From Candidatus Thiomargarita nelsonii (GTDB lineage Bacteria; Pseudomonadota; Gammaproteobacteria; Beggiatoales; Beggiatoaceae): DNA of 9,706 nt. The position numbers and the translations under genes are program-made. Below, in pieces: positions 1 to 7,484 of the stretch. The notes below the pieces were generated by a model. That model searched no databases. It was given only the letters and a program-made list of their open reading frames with translations, and was not told the DNA's origin. The stretch is taken from assembly GCA_001640045.1 (NCBI GenBank), contig LUTY01000003.1, forward strand, positions 1 to 9,706. Direction: 5' to 3'. Within the stretch, counting starts at the first letter, position 1; each line of letters opens with the position of its first letter.

Positions 1-90
1 GTGTTTAAATAAAATTGGGGATGGATGTGATGAAAAAGGCGGTCATTATGATATTATTTGTCAATCCCATTAGATTTGTTTTAATCATAC

Positions 91-108
91 TAAGAGTTAA
101 GAGTTAAC
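91..108. repeat. TAAGAGT tandem pair with overlapping inverted repeat
   Basis: The heptamer TAAGAGT occurs twice in tandem (91-97 and 98-104). It overlaps the small palindrome GTTAA-GAG-TTAAC (96-108). The rest of 1-185 shows no convincing gene. The only start codon with an open frame gives a 25-residue peptide (30-107). The palindrome could be an operator for the downstream operon, but it lies more than 75 nt upstream of the best promoter candidate and could equally be chance in AT-rich DNA. Confidence 0.3.
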
Positions 109-185
109 GCCATGTGCAATTCTCACGACAAACCTACAGGATTGCAAAAATCTCGCAAAACGATTGAGGTATTAACCTACGGGGT

Positions 186-214
186 TTGGGATACCCGCAA
201 GTCTCAAATATAAA
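186..214 (+). promoter_or_regulatory. candidate promoter of the sigma/DUF1822/CHAT operon
   Basis: TTGGGA (186-191) is followed after exactly 17 nt by TATAAA (209-214). This matches the sigma-70 -35/-10 consensus at 4/6 and 5/6 positions with ideal spacing. Transcription would start near 221, leaving a leader of about 54 nt. The 17-bp tandem repeat at 214-247 would then lie across and just after the start site, a position suited to repression or autoregulation. Boxes this short arise by chance in AT-rich DNA, and a sigma-factor operon may use a non-housekeeping promoter. Confidence 0.35.
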
Positions 215-247
215 ATTGTACATCGCGTCAAATTGAACATCGTGTTA
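214..247. repeat. two tandem 17-bp direct repeats upstream of the sigma gene
   Basis: Unit 1 (214-230) and unit 2 (231-247) are directly adjacent and match at 14 of 17 positions, sharing AATTG-ACATCG-GT-A. The pair ends 15 nt before the Shine-Dalgarno sequence of the sigma gene. Adjacent half-site repeats in a leader suggest a protein binding site, possibly for the sigma factor itself given its two HTH regions. That link is inference. Confidence 0.55.
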
Positions 248-274
248 ATATCTTAAAAACGTAAGGAGTTAGAT

Positions 275-1189
275 GTGATAGACGATCAAACGGCGGTTAA
301 ATATATATGCGACAGTGACGGTGATAAAGATAGGAGCAAGCAAGGTTGGGCAGCTCTGTATGAGCATCATGTAGACTGGGTGCGTAATCTAGTGAAAGCT
401 AAAGTACATAAAAACGATGTCGATGATGTTGTACAGGAGATATTTATAAAGTTTGTTAAGACAATTTGTATAGGTAGAACGTATGATACTTATACTAATG
501 CTCAAGGCTGGCTACTTTTTATAACAAGGCGTTCTTGTCTCCCTGATTACTGGGAACAAATAAAGAGAGACCGTGGCCTTGTTCCTTTTCCCGATCCTGA
601 CGAGTTACCAGAAGATAGCCCAGAAAGTGAAAAAAGAATAAAAAATGAGACTGAACAAATTTTCAAAGATGAATGGGATGAGACACAAAGGGTACTCCAC
701 ATACAATTGTGCATAGCTGAAGTGCTTAAACAATTAGATGTGGATAAATCTCTCAAAACTCGTGAACGCACTCATCTAAAAAATTGTTTGGAAACCCTTA
801 GATTGCAGATAGATGGAGAGTCTATAGAGGATATAGCAAAAAAAATTGAGCGCACTGAAAAGGCAACATACACATATCTTTGTGGCTGTAGAAAAAAGCT
901 TATGGAATATAAGCCATTTCAGGAATGTTCGGATAAAAATGCCGTTTTTCTAGTGTGTCTAAAAAATGTTCGTGAACAGTTAAGACGTGAAGCAAAACAT
1001 GATGCTTATAAATCCGAACTTCTGGATTGTTTACAAGTTTTCATATTGAAGTCACAAGGACTCACTCAACAAGAGATAGCAAAAAAGAAAAACGAGCATG
1101 AAATAGCTCAATATATTCATGAATGTCAAGAAAAGCTTATGCAATATCCACCCTTCCAACAATGTTGGGAGATGTACAACAATTTTTAA
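275..1189 (+). CDS. ECF-like sigma-70 family RNA polymerase sigma factor with duplicated region 4
   Basis: This 304-residue protein probably directs RNA polymerase to a dedicated promoter set. Residues 22-100 resemble sigma region 2: an aromatic-rich helix, then the DDVVQEIFIKF helix (51-60) and a region 2.4-like WLLFITRR segment (79-86). A charged linker (about 105-140) follows. The C-terminus carries two tandem region-4-like HTH units, at about 160-218 and 243-297. The copies share DIAKK/EIAKK, then KLM-Y-PFQ-C, and three cysteines at matching places. Typical ECF factors have about 180-200 residues and one region 4, so the extra unit is unusual. The start is GTG at 275, 6 nt after AAGGAG (263-268). 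It is the first gene of an operon, with the DUF1822 gene starting 14 nt after its stop. In cyanobacteria I recall similar sigma genes beside DUF1822 and CHAT genes. Sigma-family membership is fairly secure; promoter targets are unknown. Confidence 0.8.
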   Translation: MIDDQTAVKYICDSDGDKDRSKQGWAALYEHHVDWVRNLVKAKVHKNDVDDVVQEIFIKFVKTICIGRTYDTYTNAQGWLLFITRRSCLPDYWEQIKRDRGLVPFPDPDELPEDSPESEKRIKNETEQIFKDEWDETQRVLHIQLCIAEVLKQLDVDKSLKTRERTHLKNCLETLRLQIDGESIEDIAKKIERTEKATYTYLCGCRKKLMEYKPFQECSDKNAVFLVCLKNVREQLRREAKHDAYKSELLDCLQVFILKSQGLTQQEIAKKKNEHEIAQYIHECQEKLMQYPPFQQCWEMYNNF

Positions 1190-1203
1190 GAAAGGTGCAT
1201 ACC

Positions 1204-2256
1204 ATGTCCGAAAGAAATGACGATCAAGATTGGCTGAATTTGCTTGCGGGACAGTCCGTGCCTGATGCTCACCCTAAGACAGTGCTTGAAGCCCAAGCTC
1301 TCCAGGGGGCTTTACTCTTGTCTTCGTATAAACAAGAAAAGGGTTCTGAAATGCCCTTTCCTCATATCTGGGAAAATATTTCAGCGCACCTAGAAGAAGA
1401 GCAAGGGGAAATTGAACTGACTGATTTTGAAATCTTTGATATTTCAGCAAACCGCAAGACAAACATGTTGATCTTAACTCTAGTATGGCGTTTTGATCCG
1501 CGATGTCATGTACGCTTGGAGATTTCTCGGAAAGACGCTTCTGCACGATTGGTGCAAAGATTTTTTAAGGGTGAGCTTAAACCTGAATTGATACTTCAGT
1601 CTCTCAGGTTTCGTGATCACTCTTTTGAATTTTATGACTCGCACTCAGTTGATTGGAGTTCTGAGCGAAAATGTGAATTATCGCCCGAATGGATGAGTGA
1701 GATTGCTAAAGCATTTAATCTCCCGGAGTCTTATTATCCAAATAGGGACTTGCAGCCTGTGCAAGATCAGGTAATACAACAAGTGGTCAATTTATTCAAA
1801 TGGTTAAAAAATGACTTTGATGATGCGAAGAGAGCAGGTTGGCAAGCGTTTGAAACATTTTTACGCAAAGAAGAATTAGCATACGCCTTTATGTCACCCT
1901 ATAAACGGGCTAAACCAATTAACTTAGGTGATCACACAGTCCTTCTGGCACTTGAAATCAAAGAACCAGATGAACAAGAGGAAATTGAGGCGAGTTTGTG
2001 GGTACGTCCTTATGGCGAGCAAGCTTACTTACCAAAGGGTATCAAATTTAAGGTAATTCCAAAAAAAGAGGAACCTGAAGAAGTTATCGCTCTAGAGCAG
2101 GATAGCTTCCTAAAACAAGTATGGGTATTTTCTCTTGAAGAGGAATTTGACGTGACACTAGAGCTGGAAGGCATAACTTATACTGAACCTTTTATTATAG
2201 CGACAGAAGAGGACAATAGCGATGTCATCAGTGCGAGTCATCAAACTAACGTTTGA
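1204..2256 (+). CDS. DUF1822 family protein
   Basis: The C-terminal half of this 350-residue soluble protein (about 193-332) looks like DUF1822, a family of unknown function common in cyanobacteria. Visible hallmarks are GWQAFETFL (212-220), RAKPINLG (235-242), a long acidic beta strand, the RPYGEQAYLPKGIKFKV segment (268-284) and the closing YTEPFII strand (326-332). The N-terminus has WLNLLAGQSVPDAHP (10-24) followed by an EAQALQGALL helix, which may be a separate docking or dimerisation element. The ATG at 1204 is preferred over an in-frame ATG at 1123 because it follows AAAGGT (1191-1196) at 7 nt and avoids overlap with the sigma gene. Its end overlaps the CHAT gene by 35 nt, which suggests translational coupling. 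A role as adaptor or inhibitor of the sigma factor, and possible substrate of the CHAT protease, is a hypothesis from gene order only. Confidence 0.8.
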   Translation: MSERNDDQDWLNLLAGQSVPDAHPKTVLEAQALQGALLLSSYKQEKGSEMPFPHIWENISAHLEEEQGEIELTDFEIFDISANRKTNMLILTLVWRFDPRCHVRLEISRKDASARLVQRFFKGELKPELILQSLRFRDHSFEFYDSHSVDWSSERKCELSPEWMSEIAKAFNLPESYYPNRDLQPVQDQVIQQVVNLFKWLKNDFDDAKRAGWQAFETFLRKEELAYAFMSPYKRAKPINLGDHTVLLALEIKEPDEQEEIEASLWVRPYGEQAYLPKGIKFKVIPKKEEPEEVIALEQDSFLKQVWVFSLEEEFDVTLELEGITYTEPFIIATEEDNSDVISASHQTNV

Positions 2257-5200
2257 AGGAAATTTTGACAAGAGATTTCAGGTCAGATTACAGATTGCTG
2301 AAGAGGGTAAACAGGCCTCTACAGAATTGCATCGCCAAATGTGTCAAAATTCTTGCCAATTGTGTCATGTTCCCAATTCAGAACAAAAACTTCCTATTCG
2401 CTATCAAAAATGGCTGAATACCTATTCTGAGATGGCAGCCGATCCTCTTTCTGTGATGGGGCACTCGTTGGGGCGGCTAAAAGGAACAAGTCACTCTAAC
2501 TCAGAAAAATTGGCAAAAAATTGCCATGAATTAGCTAACAGTTTTTTAGAATGTTTTAAACAATGGTTGCGTCAGGAAAATAGTGATTTTGAAAAATTAC
2601 GGGTGGCATTATCCAAAGAGTTGAAAGATAAAGAAACAGAAGTAAGAGTCATTATCCAAGCGGATGATGATATCATAAAAAAACTCCCTTGGCATGAATG
2701 GGAATTATTTGCTAACCACGGAAATACAGAGATTGCCGTGGCTTCTATGGAATTTAGTTCACCTGAAGTGGATAATTTCTTAACCCGCCAAGTGAAAATA
2801 TTAATTATCTTAGGTGATACCACAGGACTTAAGGTTGATGAAGTAGTAAAGTCTTTTAAGGAATTAGAAAAGGAAAAAAATGCCAAAATAACAATTTGTC
2901 AAGAAACATCCATTGAGAAAATAAGACAACTCCTTCAGGAACAATGGGGTATTCTCTTTTTTACTGGGCATAGTTCATCAAAAGATGGTGGTACAATATC
3001 CATTGGAAAAGATAAATACATACAAATAAAAGATTTGGATGAAGACATCAAAACTGCGATTAAAAACGGTTTACAATTAGCTATCTTTAATTCCTGTGAT
3101 GGATTAGGAATAGCCAAGGTTTTGCGGGAGTTGAATTTTCCGTATGCGATTGTTATGAAAGAAGTTGTGCCCCTACCAATCGCTACAGATTTTATCCTAT
3201 CTTTTCTGAAAGCATTTTCTGGTCCTCAGAAACAGTCTTTATATTCTGCTGTGCGTCATGCACGCCAAGACTTAAAAAATAAATATAAAGATGTTGCCTT
3301 CTACACAAATTGGCTACCTGTCATTAGCCAGAATCCTAGTGTTGGAACATCACTAAGATGGGAGGACTTACTCAAAAAAACCTTTAAGTTACCTGACAAT
3401 CTGCCCTCTGTCCGTGACTGGGTAGGTCGGGGTGAAGAATTAGAAGAAATGAAAAACGAACTTTTTAAGGCAGACACAAGAGCAATAGAAATAACAGGTC
3501 GCCCAGTAGCAGTAGGCGTGGTTGGCTCACCAGGAATCGGAAAAACACTTCTTGCCAGTAAGCTGATAAGGTTGCTCCATGATCAAGCAGCTCCCTTTGC
3601 AGCTTCAGCATGGGCCTCCCTGCGCCCTGATTTCGGCGCAAAAAAACCACCATCTTTTCATTCAATCACTGATTCTTTACTCATTGCTCTTTCTGACGGA
3701 AAAATCACTTCAGAAATGACATCAAAAGATGATTTTCGTGAGAAAACTAATAAATTGCTTGCTCTATTAAAAAAGCGGCCTTGTTTAGTAGTCCTGGATA
3801 ATGTTGAAAGTGTGCTGAAAAGAGAGGACACTCAACTAGCAGGATATTTTGAGCCTGATTGTAAAGATTACGCTTACTTATTTGATGAGCTGATAAAAAG
3901 AGAGCATCAAAGTAAAATTATTTTTACAAGTCGGGAAGCTCTGGTCGCATTATCAAGCTCAAATTACAAATCTTTTCAACTTCATGGTTTAAAACACGAA
4001 GATGCTATTAAGCTTCTGAAGAAAAACCTTGATGCAACTGATGAAAAATTGGAACAATTGTCCAAATATTATAAAGGATATCCCAAAGCTTTAGAACTTG
4101 TAGCAGCCTTTATTAGAGATAATTGCAAAGGAGATGTAGAATCATTTATGGAGGCTCGAAGTGGCGATCTAGCTGGTGACCTCGACAATATCCTTGATGA
4201 AGTTTTTGAGAGAATGAGTGACGAAGAATGTGAATGTTTACGTGGGATTTCTGTCTATAAAACAGACGAATATCCTTTGAAAAAAGCAGGCATAGCTGCA
4301 CAAATGCAAAAAAAAAATGAATTTGAGCTAACGAAGATCATCGTGGCACTTGAACGGCGGGAATTGCTGGATTACGAACCAGCTTACAATACATATTCTC
4401 TACATCCTTTTGTTCAGGAAAAAGCATATCGTTTGCTTCAAGAAAATGAAGAAGGGTTTAAAATCGCTCACCAAAGAGCATACAAGTATTTTGTTGGTAT
4501 AAAGCTTGAGCCTAAAACTCAATGGAAAGGGGTTAAAGATGTAAAACCGCGTATCCGAGCGCATTATCATGCCTGTCAGTTAGAAGATTGGAATGAAGCA
4601 GCTCAGGTGCTTGATGCTTTGGGATTAGAATATTTGAATAACTGGAGTGAATATCGATTGATGTTGGAGTTGCTTTGTCCACTTATACCCGATGATTGGA
4701 AAAATGAGAGACGAAAGATTGGAACAGAAAAATTACAGGCTGAAATTCTACGTTATATTGGTATAGGGTACTTGATGTTGAGTGATTATGATACAGCAAA
4801 AGAGTTTTTCAAGATTTCTTTATCTCTTTTTGTACGATTAAAGGATTCTGTTGGAGAATTAAAGGCACTCAACGACTTAGGAATTATGCATTATGACCTT
4901 GGTGAATATCGGAAAGCTATTCGTTATTATGCTCAAGCTATAAAAATTGGTGACAGAAATACTGAAACACAAAAAGAATCAAGAAGGCCATTGCATAATT
5001 TAGGAGTTATTTATAAGGAGACTGGTAATTATCGTAAATCTTATTCTTGCTTTAAAAAGGTCTTAAAATTGGTGGAATTATCAAAAGACCGAGCTTCAGA
5101 AGCAACCGTGTTAAATGATTTAGGCCATTTAGCTAGTAATCTAGGAGATCAAAAAAAAGCTATCGAATTTTGTAAGAAAGGTTTAGCGATTAGCAAAAAT

Positions 5201-5590
5201 ATAGGAGATAGGCGTGCAGAAGCTCTCAATTCTGGTCGTTTAGGTCTTATATATTGTAGGCTTGAAAATTATCATGCTGCTATTGATAATTCTGAAAAAG
5301 CAATAGAAATTGCTAGAGAGATAGAAGACAAACAATTAGAAAGCAGTGTGTTAGGCTATTTAGGTACCATATTAAGAAAACAAAAAAGGTATCCTGAAGC
5401 CCTAGAAAAACTCCAATCTGCTAAAAAAATTGCTCAAGAAATTAGACATCGAGAAACGCAACTCGAAACGTTTAAAGCACTCGCTGAGCTTTATCAGGAT
5501 ATGGGAGAAAGCAAGCAAGCAGAGCACTATCAGAGCCGCGCTTTATCAATGGCAAAGGATTTACAGATTCCGATGCCCAAAGGATGTTAA
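2222..5590 (+). CDS. CHAT protease / NB-ARC-like STAND NTPase / TPR repeat protein
   Basis: This 1122-residue NLR-like protein has three parts. The first, about 1-370, is the CHAT module: a cyanobacterial-type N-terminal half with LPWHEWELF (155-163), then a caspase-like fold with the likely catalytic His250 in FFTGHSS and Cys292 in IFNSCDG. The second, about 395-735, is a STAND/NB-ARC-like NTPase with VGRGEEL (401-407), Walker A GSPGIGKT (435-442), Walker B CLVVLDNVES (521-530), IIFTSRE (566-572), a GYP motif (619-621, where NB-ARC has GLP) and LHP (727-729). The third, 841-1112, is seven TPRs with an exact 40-residue period. No signal peptide or membrane segment is seen, so it should be cytoplasmic. 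The expected mechanism is ligand sensing by the TPRs, NTP-dependent oligomerisation and proteolysis by CHAT. The start ATG at 2222 follows AGAGGA (2208-2213) at 8 nt and lies inside the DUF1822 gene. The domains are clear; the trigger and substrate are unknown. Confidence 0.9.
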   Translation: MSSVRVIKLTFEGNFDKRFQVRLQIAEEGKQASTELHRQMCQNSCQLCHVPNSEQKLPIRYQKWLNTYSEMAADPLSVMGHSLGRLKGTSHSNSEKLAKNCHELANSFLECFKQWLRQENSDFEKLRVALSKELKDKETEVRVIIQADDDIIKKLPWHEWELFANHGNTEIAVASMEFSSPEVDNFLTRQVKILIILGDTTGLKVDEVVKSFKELEKEKNAKITICQETSIEKIRQLLQEQWGILFFTGHSSSKDGGTISIGKDKYIQIKDLDEDIKTAIKNGLQLAIFNSCDGLGIAKVLRELNFPYAIVMKEVVPLPIATDFILSFLKAFSGPQKQSLYSAVRHARQDLKNKYKDVAFYTNWLPVISQNPSVGTSLRWEDLLKKTFKLPDNLPSVRDWVGRGEELEEMKNELFKADTRAIEITGRPVAVGVVGSPGIGKTLLASKLIRLLHDQAAPFAASAWASLRPDFGAKKPPSFHSITDSLLIALSDGKITSEMTSKDDFREKTNKLLALLKKRPCLVVLDNVESVLKREDTQLAGYFEPDCKDYAYLFDELIKREHQSKIIFTSREALVALSSSNYKSFQLHGLKHEDAIKLLKKNLDATDEKLEQLSKYYKGYPKALELVAAFIRDNCKGDVESFMEARSGDLAGDLDNILDEVFERMSDEECECLRGISVYKTDEYPLKKAGIAAQMQKKNEFELTKIIVALERRELLDYEPAYNTYSLHPFVQEKAYRLLQENEEGFKIAHQRAYKYFVGIKLEPKTQWKGVKDVKPRIRAHYHACQLEDWNEAAQVLDALGLEYLNNWSEYRLMLELLCPLIPDDWKNERRKIGTEKLQAEILRYIGIGYLMLSDYDTAKEFFKISLSLFVRLKDSVGELKALNDLGIMHYDLGEYRKAIRYYAQAIKIGDRNTETQKESRRPLHNLGVIYKETGNYRKSYSCFKKVLKLVELSKDRASEATVLNDLGHLASNLGDQKKAIEFCKKGLAISKNIGDRRAEALNSGRLGLIYCRLENYHAAIDNSEKAIEIAREIEDKQLESSVLGYLGTILRKQKRYPEALEKLQSAKKIAQEIRHRETQLETFKALAELYQDMGESKQAEHYQSRALSMAKDLQIPMPKGC

Positions 5591-5616
5591 AAAAAAATGT
5601 TGGAATAATTTTAGAA

Positions 5617-5716
5617 GGATAAGAGGGGGTGTAGAAAGTCATCAGAATGTGATATTTTGCTTGAGCTAAGTTTTTACTCAAGGGTAAAAAAGCATGATGA
5701 CCATATCCTCTTATCC
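5617..5716. repeat. nested ~100-nt imperfect palindrome between convergent genes
   Basis: Three nested perfect stems share nearly the same centre: GGATAAGAGG (5617-5626) with CCTCTTATCC (5707-5716), GTCATCA (5638-5644) with TGATGAC (5695-5701), and CTTGAG (5660-5665) with CTCAAG (5677-5682). T-rich and A-rich stretches between the stems partly pair as well. The element lies between the CHAT stop (5590) and the GH15 stop (5749). It could serve as a bidirectional transcription terminator, or be an old MITE-like insertion with terminal inverted repeats. No clear target-site duplication is seen. Neither side has a clean U-tract directly after the inner stem. Confidence 0.7.
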
Positions 5717-5748
5717 AAATGCTCTAGCTGATAAACAAGGGTCAATTA

Positions 5749-7119
5749 TTACAGACTCTTTTCTATTTCTTTGATGGCCACAATTAAATTCGCCTGAGTC
5801 CAAAGAAGCGGCACATGATCATTTGGTACATATTGACCGTCTTCTAAATAATACATTTCAGGACACCTAAAGGCAGGCACTTGATCATTTTCCCCAGTAA
5901 TCTGACCTAAAGAACGATTTAAATACCTGACTTGCTTAAGTAAGTCTTCTTCTTGGCGAGTTTCTTGAAACCTTTTCCCAAATATAACTGATACAATTGG
6001 ATCAAAAATACACCACTGAGCTTCTAAACCTTCTTCTGGTAATAGGGCCTCACGGGAAAGCATGTCATCACTAAAATCAACTGTACGGCTTTCTGCACTT
6101 AGCTTTTTCTTATAATCAGGTGCCCAATATGAATCTCCAAGATACCTTCTGATGCCATATTCGCCTTGCAAATTGTTAATCACATCTTGAAGAATCTGAT
6201 CGGCAACCTCCTTCTTTACCACTTGCAGTGGAGAAATTAAAAAAAGCAACGCTGCATCATATTGACGCTTTTTCTCTGGCTCCGATTGAATGCATTCTGC
6301 TGGTAAAATACTCTCAAGTGCTGTGGTACCTTTTTCGATTAGCTTGGTCAACAATTTATCTGTGACAAGTTGATCTCCATACTTGCAATCTGAAGCGAAT
6401 GGCGTTTTATTTATCAACTGTCTCAATTCTTTTAGTGCGGCTACTACAACCCCCATACTGGAGGCACTTATTTTCCTGACCTCTTCCCAATGCCCACTAT
6501 CTTCATCTTCCCAATAACGGATAGTCTGAAAATATAACACAAAAAGTGCCAATATCTTCATATCTTCTTGCTGAGGTACCACTAATCCTTGGTTAGCTAA
6601 TCGACAATAAAACCACAAAAAGTACCCCAAAGCATCATTTTGTGCATGTGCCCACTTTTCCTGAATTTCTTCAAGGCGGTGCCCATTAAACCGAATATGT
6701 GGTCTATTCATAGTCTCTTGTGCATCAGCTTCACCGGTGATAATTTTTTCAAAACGCTCTTGATGTTTTTTGAAATACGTCATGAGCGTCTTGAGATTTT
6801 TAGCGGCTATCTCACCTTTGCCAACTATGTAGTGAGCATGAGCAATATGGATGTTATCTCGCACCCATATATTGGTGTAACCGGTGTACTCTCCTTCTTT
6901 TCCTAAGAGAGCCGCAGAAAATAATCCATTTTCCAAGGCAGGAAAGGAAAATGTTCCCTTGTTTTCAAGAAACGATTCAATTTGATGAATGTCTTGTAAG
7001 GTGTATTGGGGCTTGATTAGATTGCCAAGCTCTTGGTTATTTACGATGTTCATTTTTTTTATCAACTTTTCTGTGGTTTTTTTTAGAATATCAACGTGTT
7101 TTCCGTAATATTTTTCCAT
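5749..7119 (-). CDS. glycoside hydrolase family 15-related protein (phosphorylase kinase alpha/glucoamylase-like)
   Basis: This 456-residue soluble protein resembles the (alpha/alpha)6-barrel GH15 group that includes glucoamylases and the phosphorylase kinase alpha/beta subunits. Recognisable segments are GYTNIWVRDNIHIAHA (80-95), WAHAQNDALGYFLW (156-169), RYWEDEDSGHWEEVR (201-215) with the WEE motif that carries the general acid in glucoamylases, SSMGVVVAAL (220-229), EAQWCIFDPI (366-375) and PEMYY...VPLLWTQANLI (420-446). E421 is a candidate catalytic base. There is no signal peptide, so it probably acts on cytoplasmic alpha-glucan, or regulates glycogen metabolism if catalytically silent. 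Length suits a single GH15 domain. The start ATG at 7119 lies 2 nt after the stop of the upstream receiver-domain gene. A GAGGA (7136-7140 on this strand) lies 16 nt upstream, too far for an ideal Shine-Dalgarno, so expression is probably coupled to the upstream gene. Family confidence is high; exact activity is uncertain. Confidence 0.82.
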   Translation of the reverse strand: MEKYYGKHVDILKKTTEKLIKKMNIVNNQELGNLIKPQYTLQDIHQIESFLENKGTFSFPALENGLFSAALLGKEGEYTGYTNIWVRDNIHIAHAHYIVGKGEIAAKNLKTLMTYFKKHQERFEKIITGEADAQETMNRPHIRFNGHRLEEIQEKWAHAQNDALGYFLWFYCRLANQGLVVPQQEDMKILALFVLYFQTIRYWEDEDSGHWEEVRKISASSMGVVVAALKELRQLINKTPFASDCKYGDQLVTDKLLTKLIEKGTTALESILPAECIQSEPEKKRQYDAALLFLISPLQVVKKEVADQILQDVINNLQGEYGIRRYLGDSYWAPDYKKKLSAESRTVDFSDDMLSREALLPEEGLEAQWCIFDPIVSVIFGKRFQETRQEEDLLKQVRYLNRSLGQITGENDQVPAFRCPEMYYLEDGQYVPNDHVPLLWTQANLIVAIKEIEKSL

Positions 7120-7121
7120 AA

Positions 7122-7462
7122 TTACGTAAAAAACATCCTCAACATCAAAGACTCAACCGGCTTACCCAAAAACCCCGCTCCCAACTCCCAAACCTGATCC
7201 CTAACACCACAACCCCGACTAACAACAACAACCTGAGCATCAGGCTTGAGCTCACCGATTACAGAAAACAACTCAAAAAAAGCAGGGCACTCCTCATCCT
7301 GATCCAAAATGATCATATCAAAAAAATCAACATTCCGAATAAGACTCAACGCCGTCGAACAATTACCAGCCTCAAAAAAATCCCCGTCGGATCCCATTGG
7401 CGCACATACGCGATAAGCACTGCGCGGGCTGCACAGTTGTCGTCAACTATGAGAATTTTCAT
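7122..7462 (-). pseudogene. single-domain response regulator receiver (CheY-like), frameshifted
   Basis: Two overlapping frames together make one 113-residue receiver domain. The first frame (7462 to about 7373, closing at 7346) starts MKILIVDDN with the acidic pair D7/D8. The second (stop at 7122, open from before 7397) supplies FDMIILDQDEE with phospho-acceptor D54, VVVVSRG with switch residue S82, and GKP with the conserved K101. The break lies at a T7 tract (A7 at 7374-7380 on the plus strand). Adding one base brings the gene to 342 nt, exactly 114 codons with stop, and joins PTGIF to EAGNCSTAL without loss. No DNA-binding or enzymatic output domain follows. The start at 7462 is chosen because the receiver begins there; no Shine-Dalgarno is visible. 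It stops 2 nt before the GH15 gene, so it may have controlled that enzyme. An assembly error or ribosomal slippage could explain the break instead of decay. Confidence 0.72.
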
Positions 7463-7484
7463 AATTTTTCGGATGTAGCAAATT

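Noticed and set aside
30..107. A 25-residue open frame starting MKKAVIMILF, hydrophobic with a basic N-terminus, resembling a small membrane peptide.
   Set aside because: Very short, no strong Shine-Dalgarno at good spacing, no family recognised, and AT-rich DNA easily gives such frames.
1123..1203. An upstream in-frame ATG that would lengthen the DUF1822 protein by 27 residues.
   Set aside because: The added residues only mirror the end of the sigma gene in another frame, and the ATG at 1204 has a well-placed AAAGGT.
5430..5669. A plus-strand open frame of 79 codons overlapping the end of the CHAT gene.
   Set aside because: It lies mostly inside the last TPR in another frame, has low-complexity content and shows no recognisable motif.
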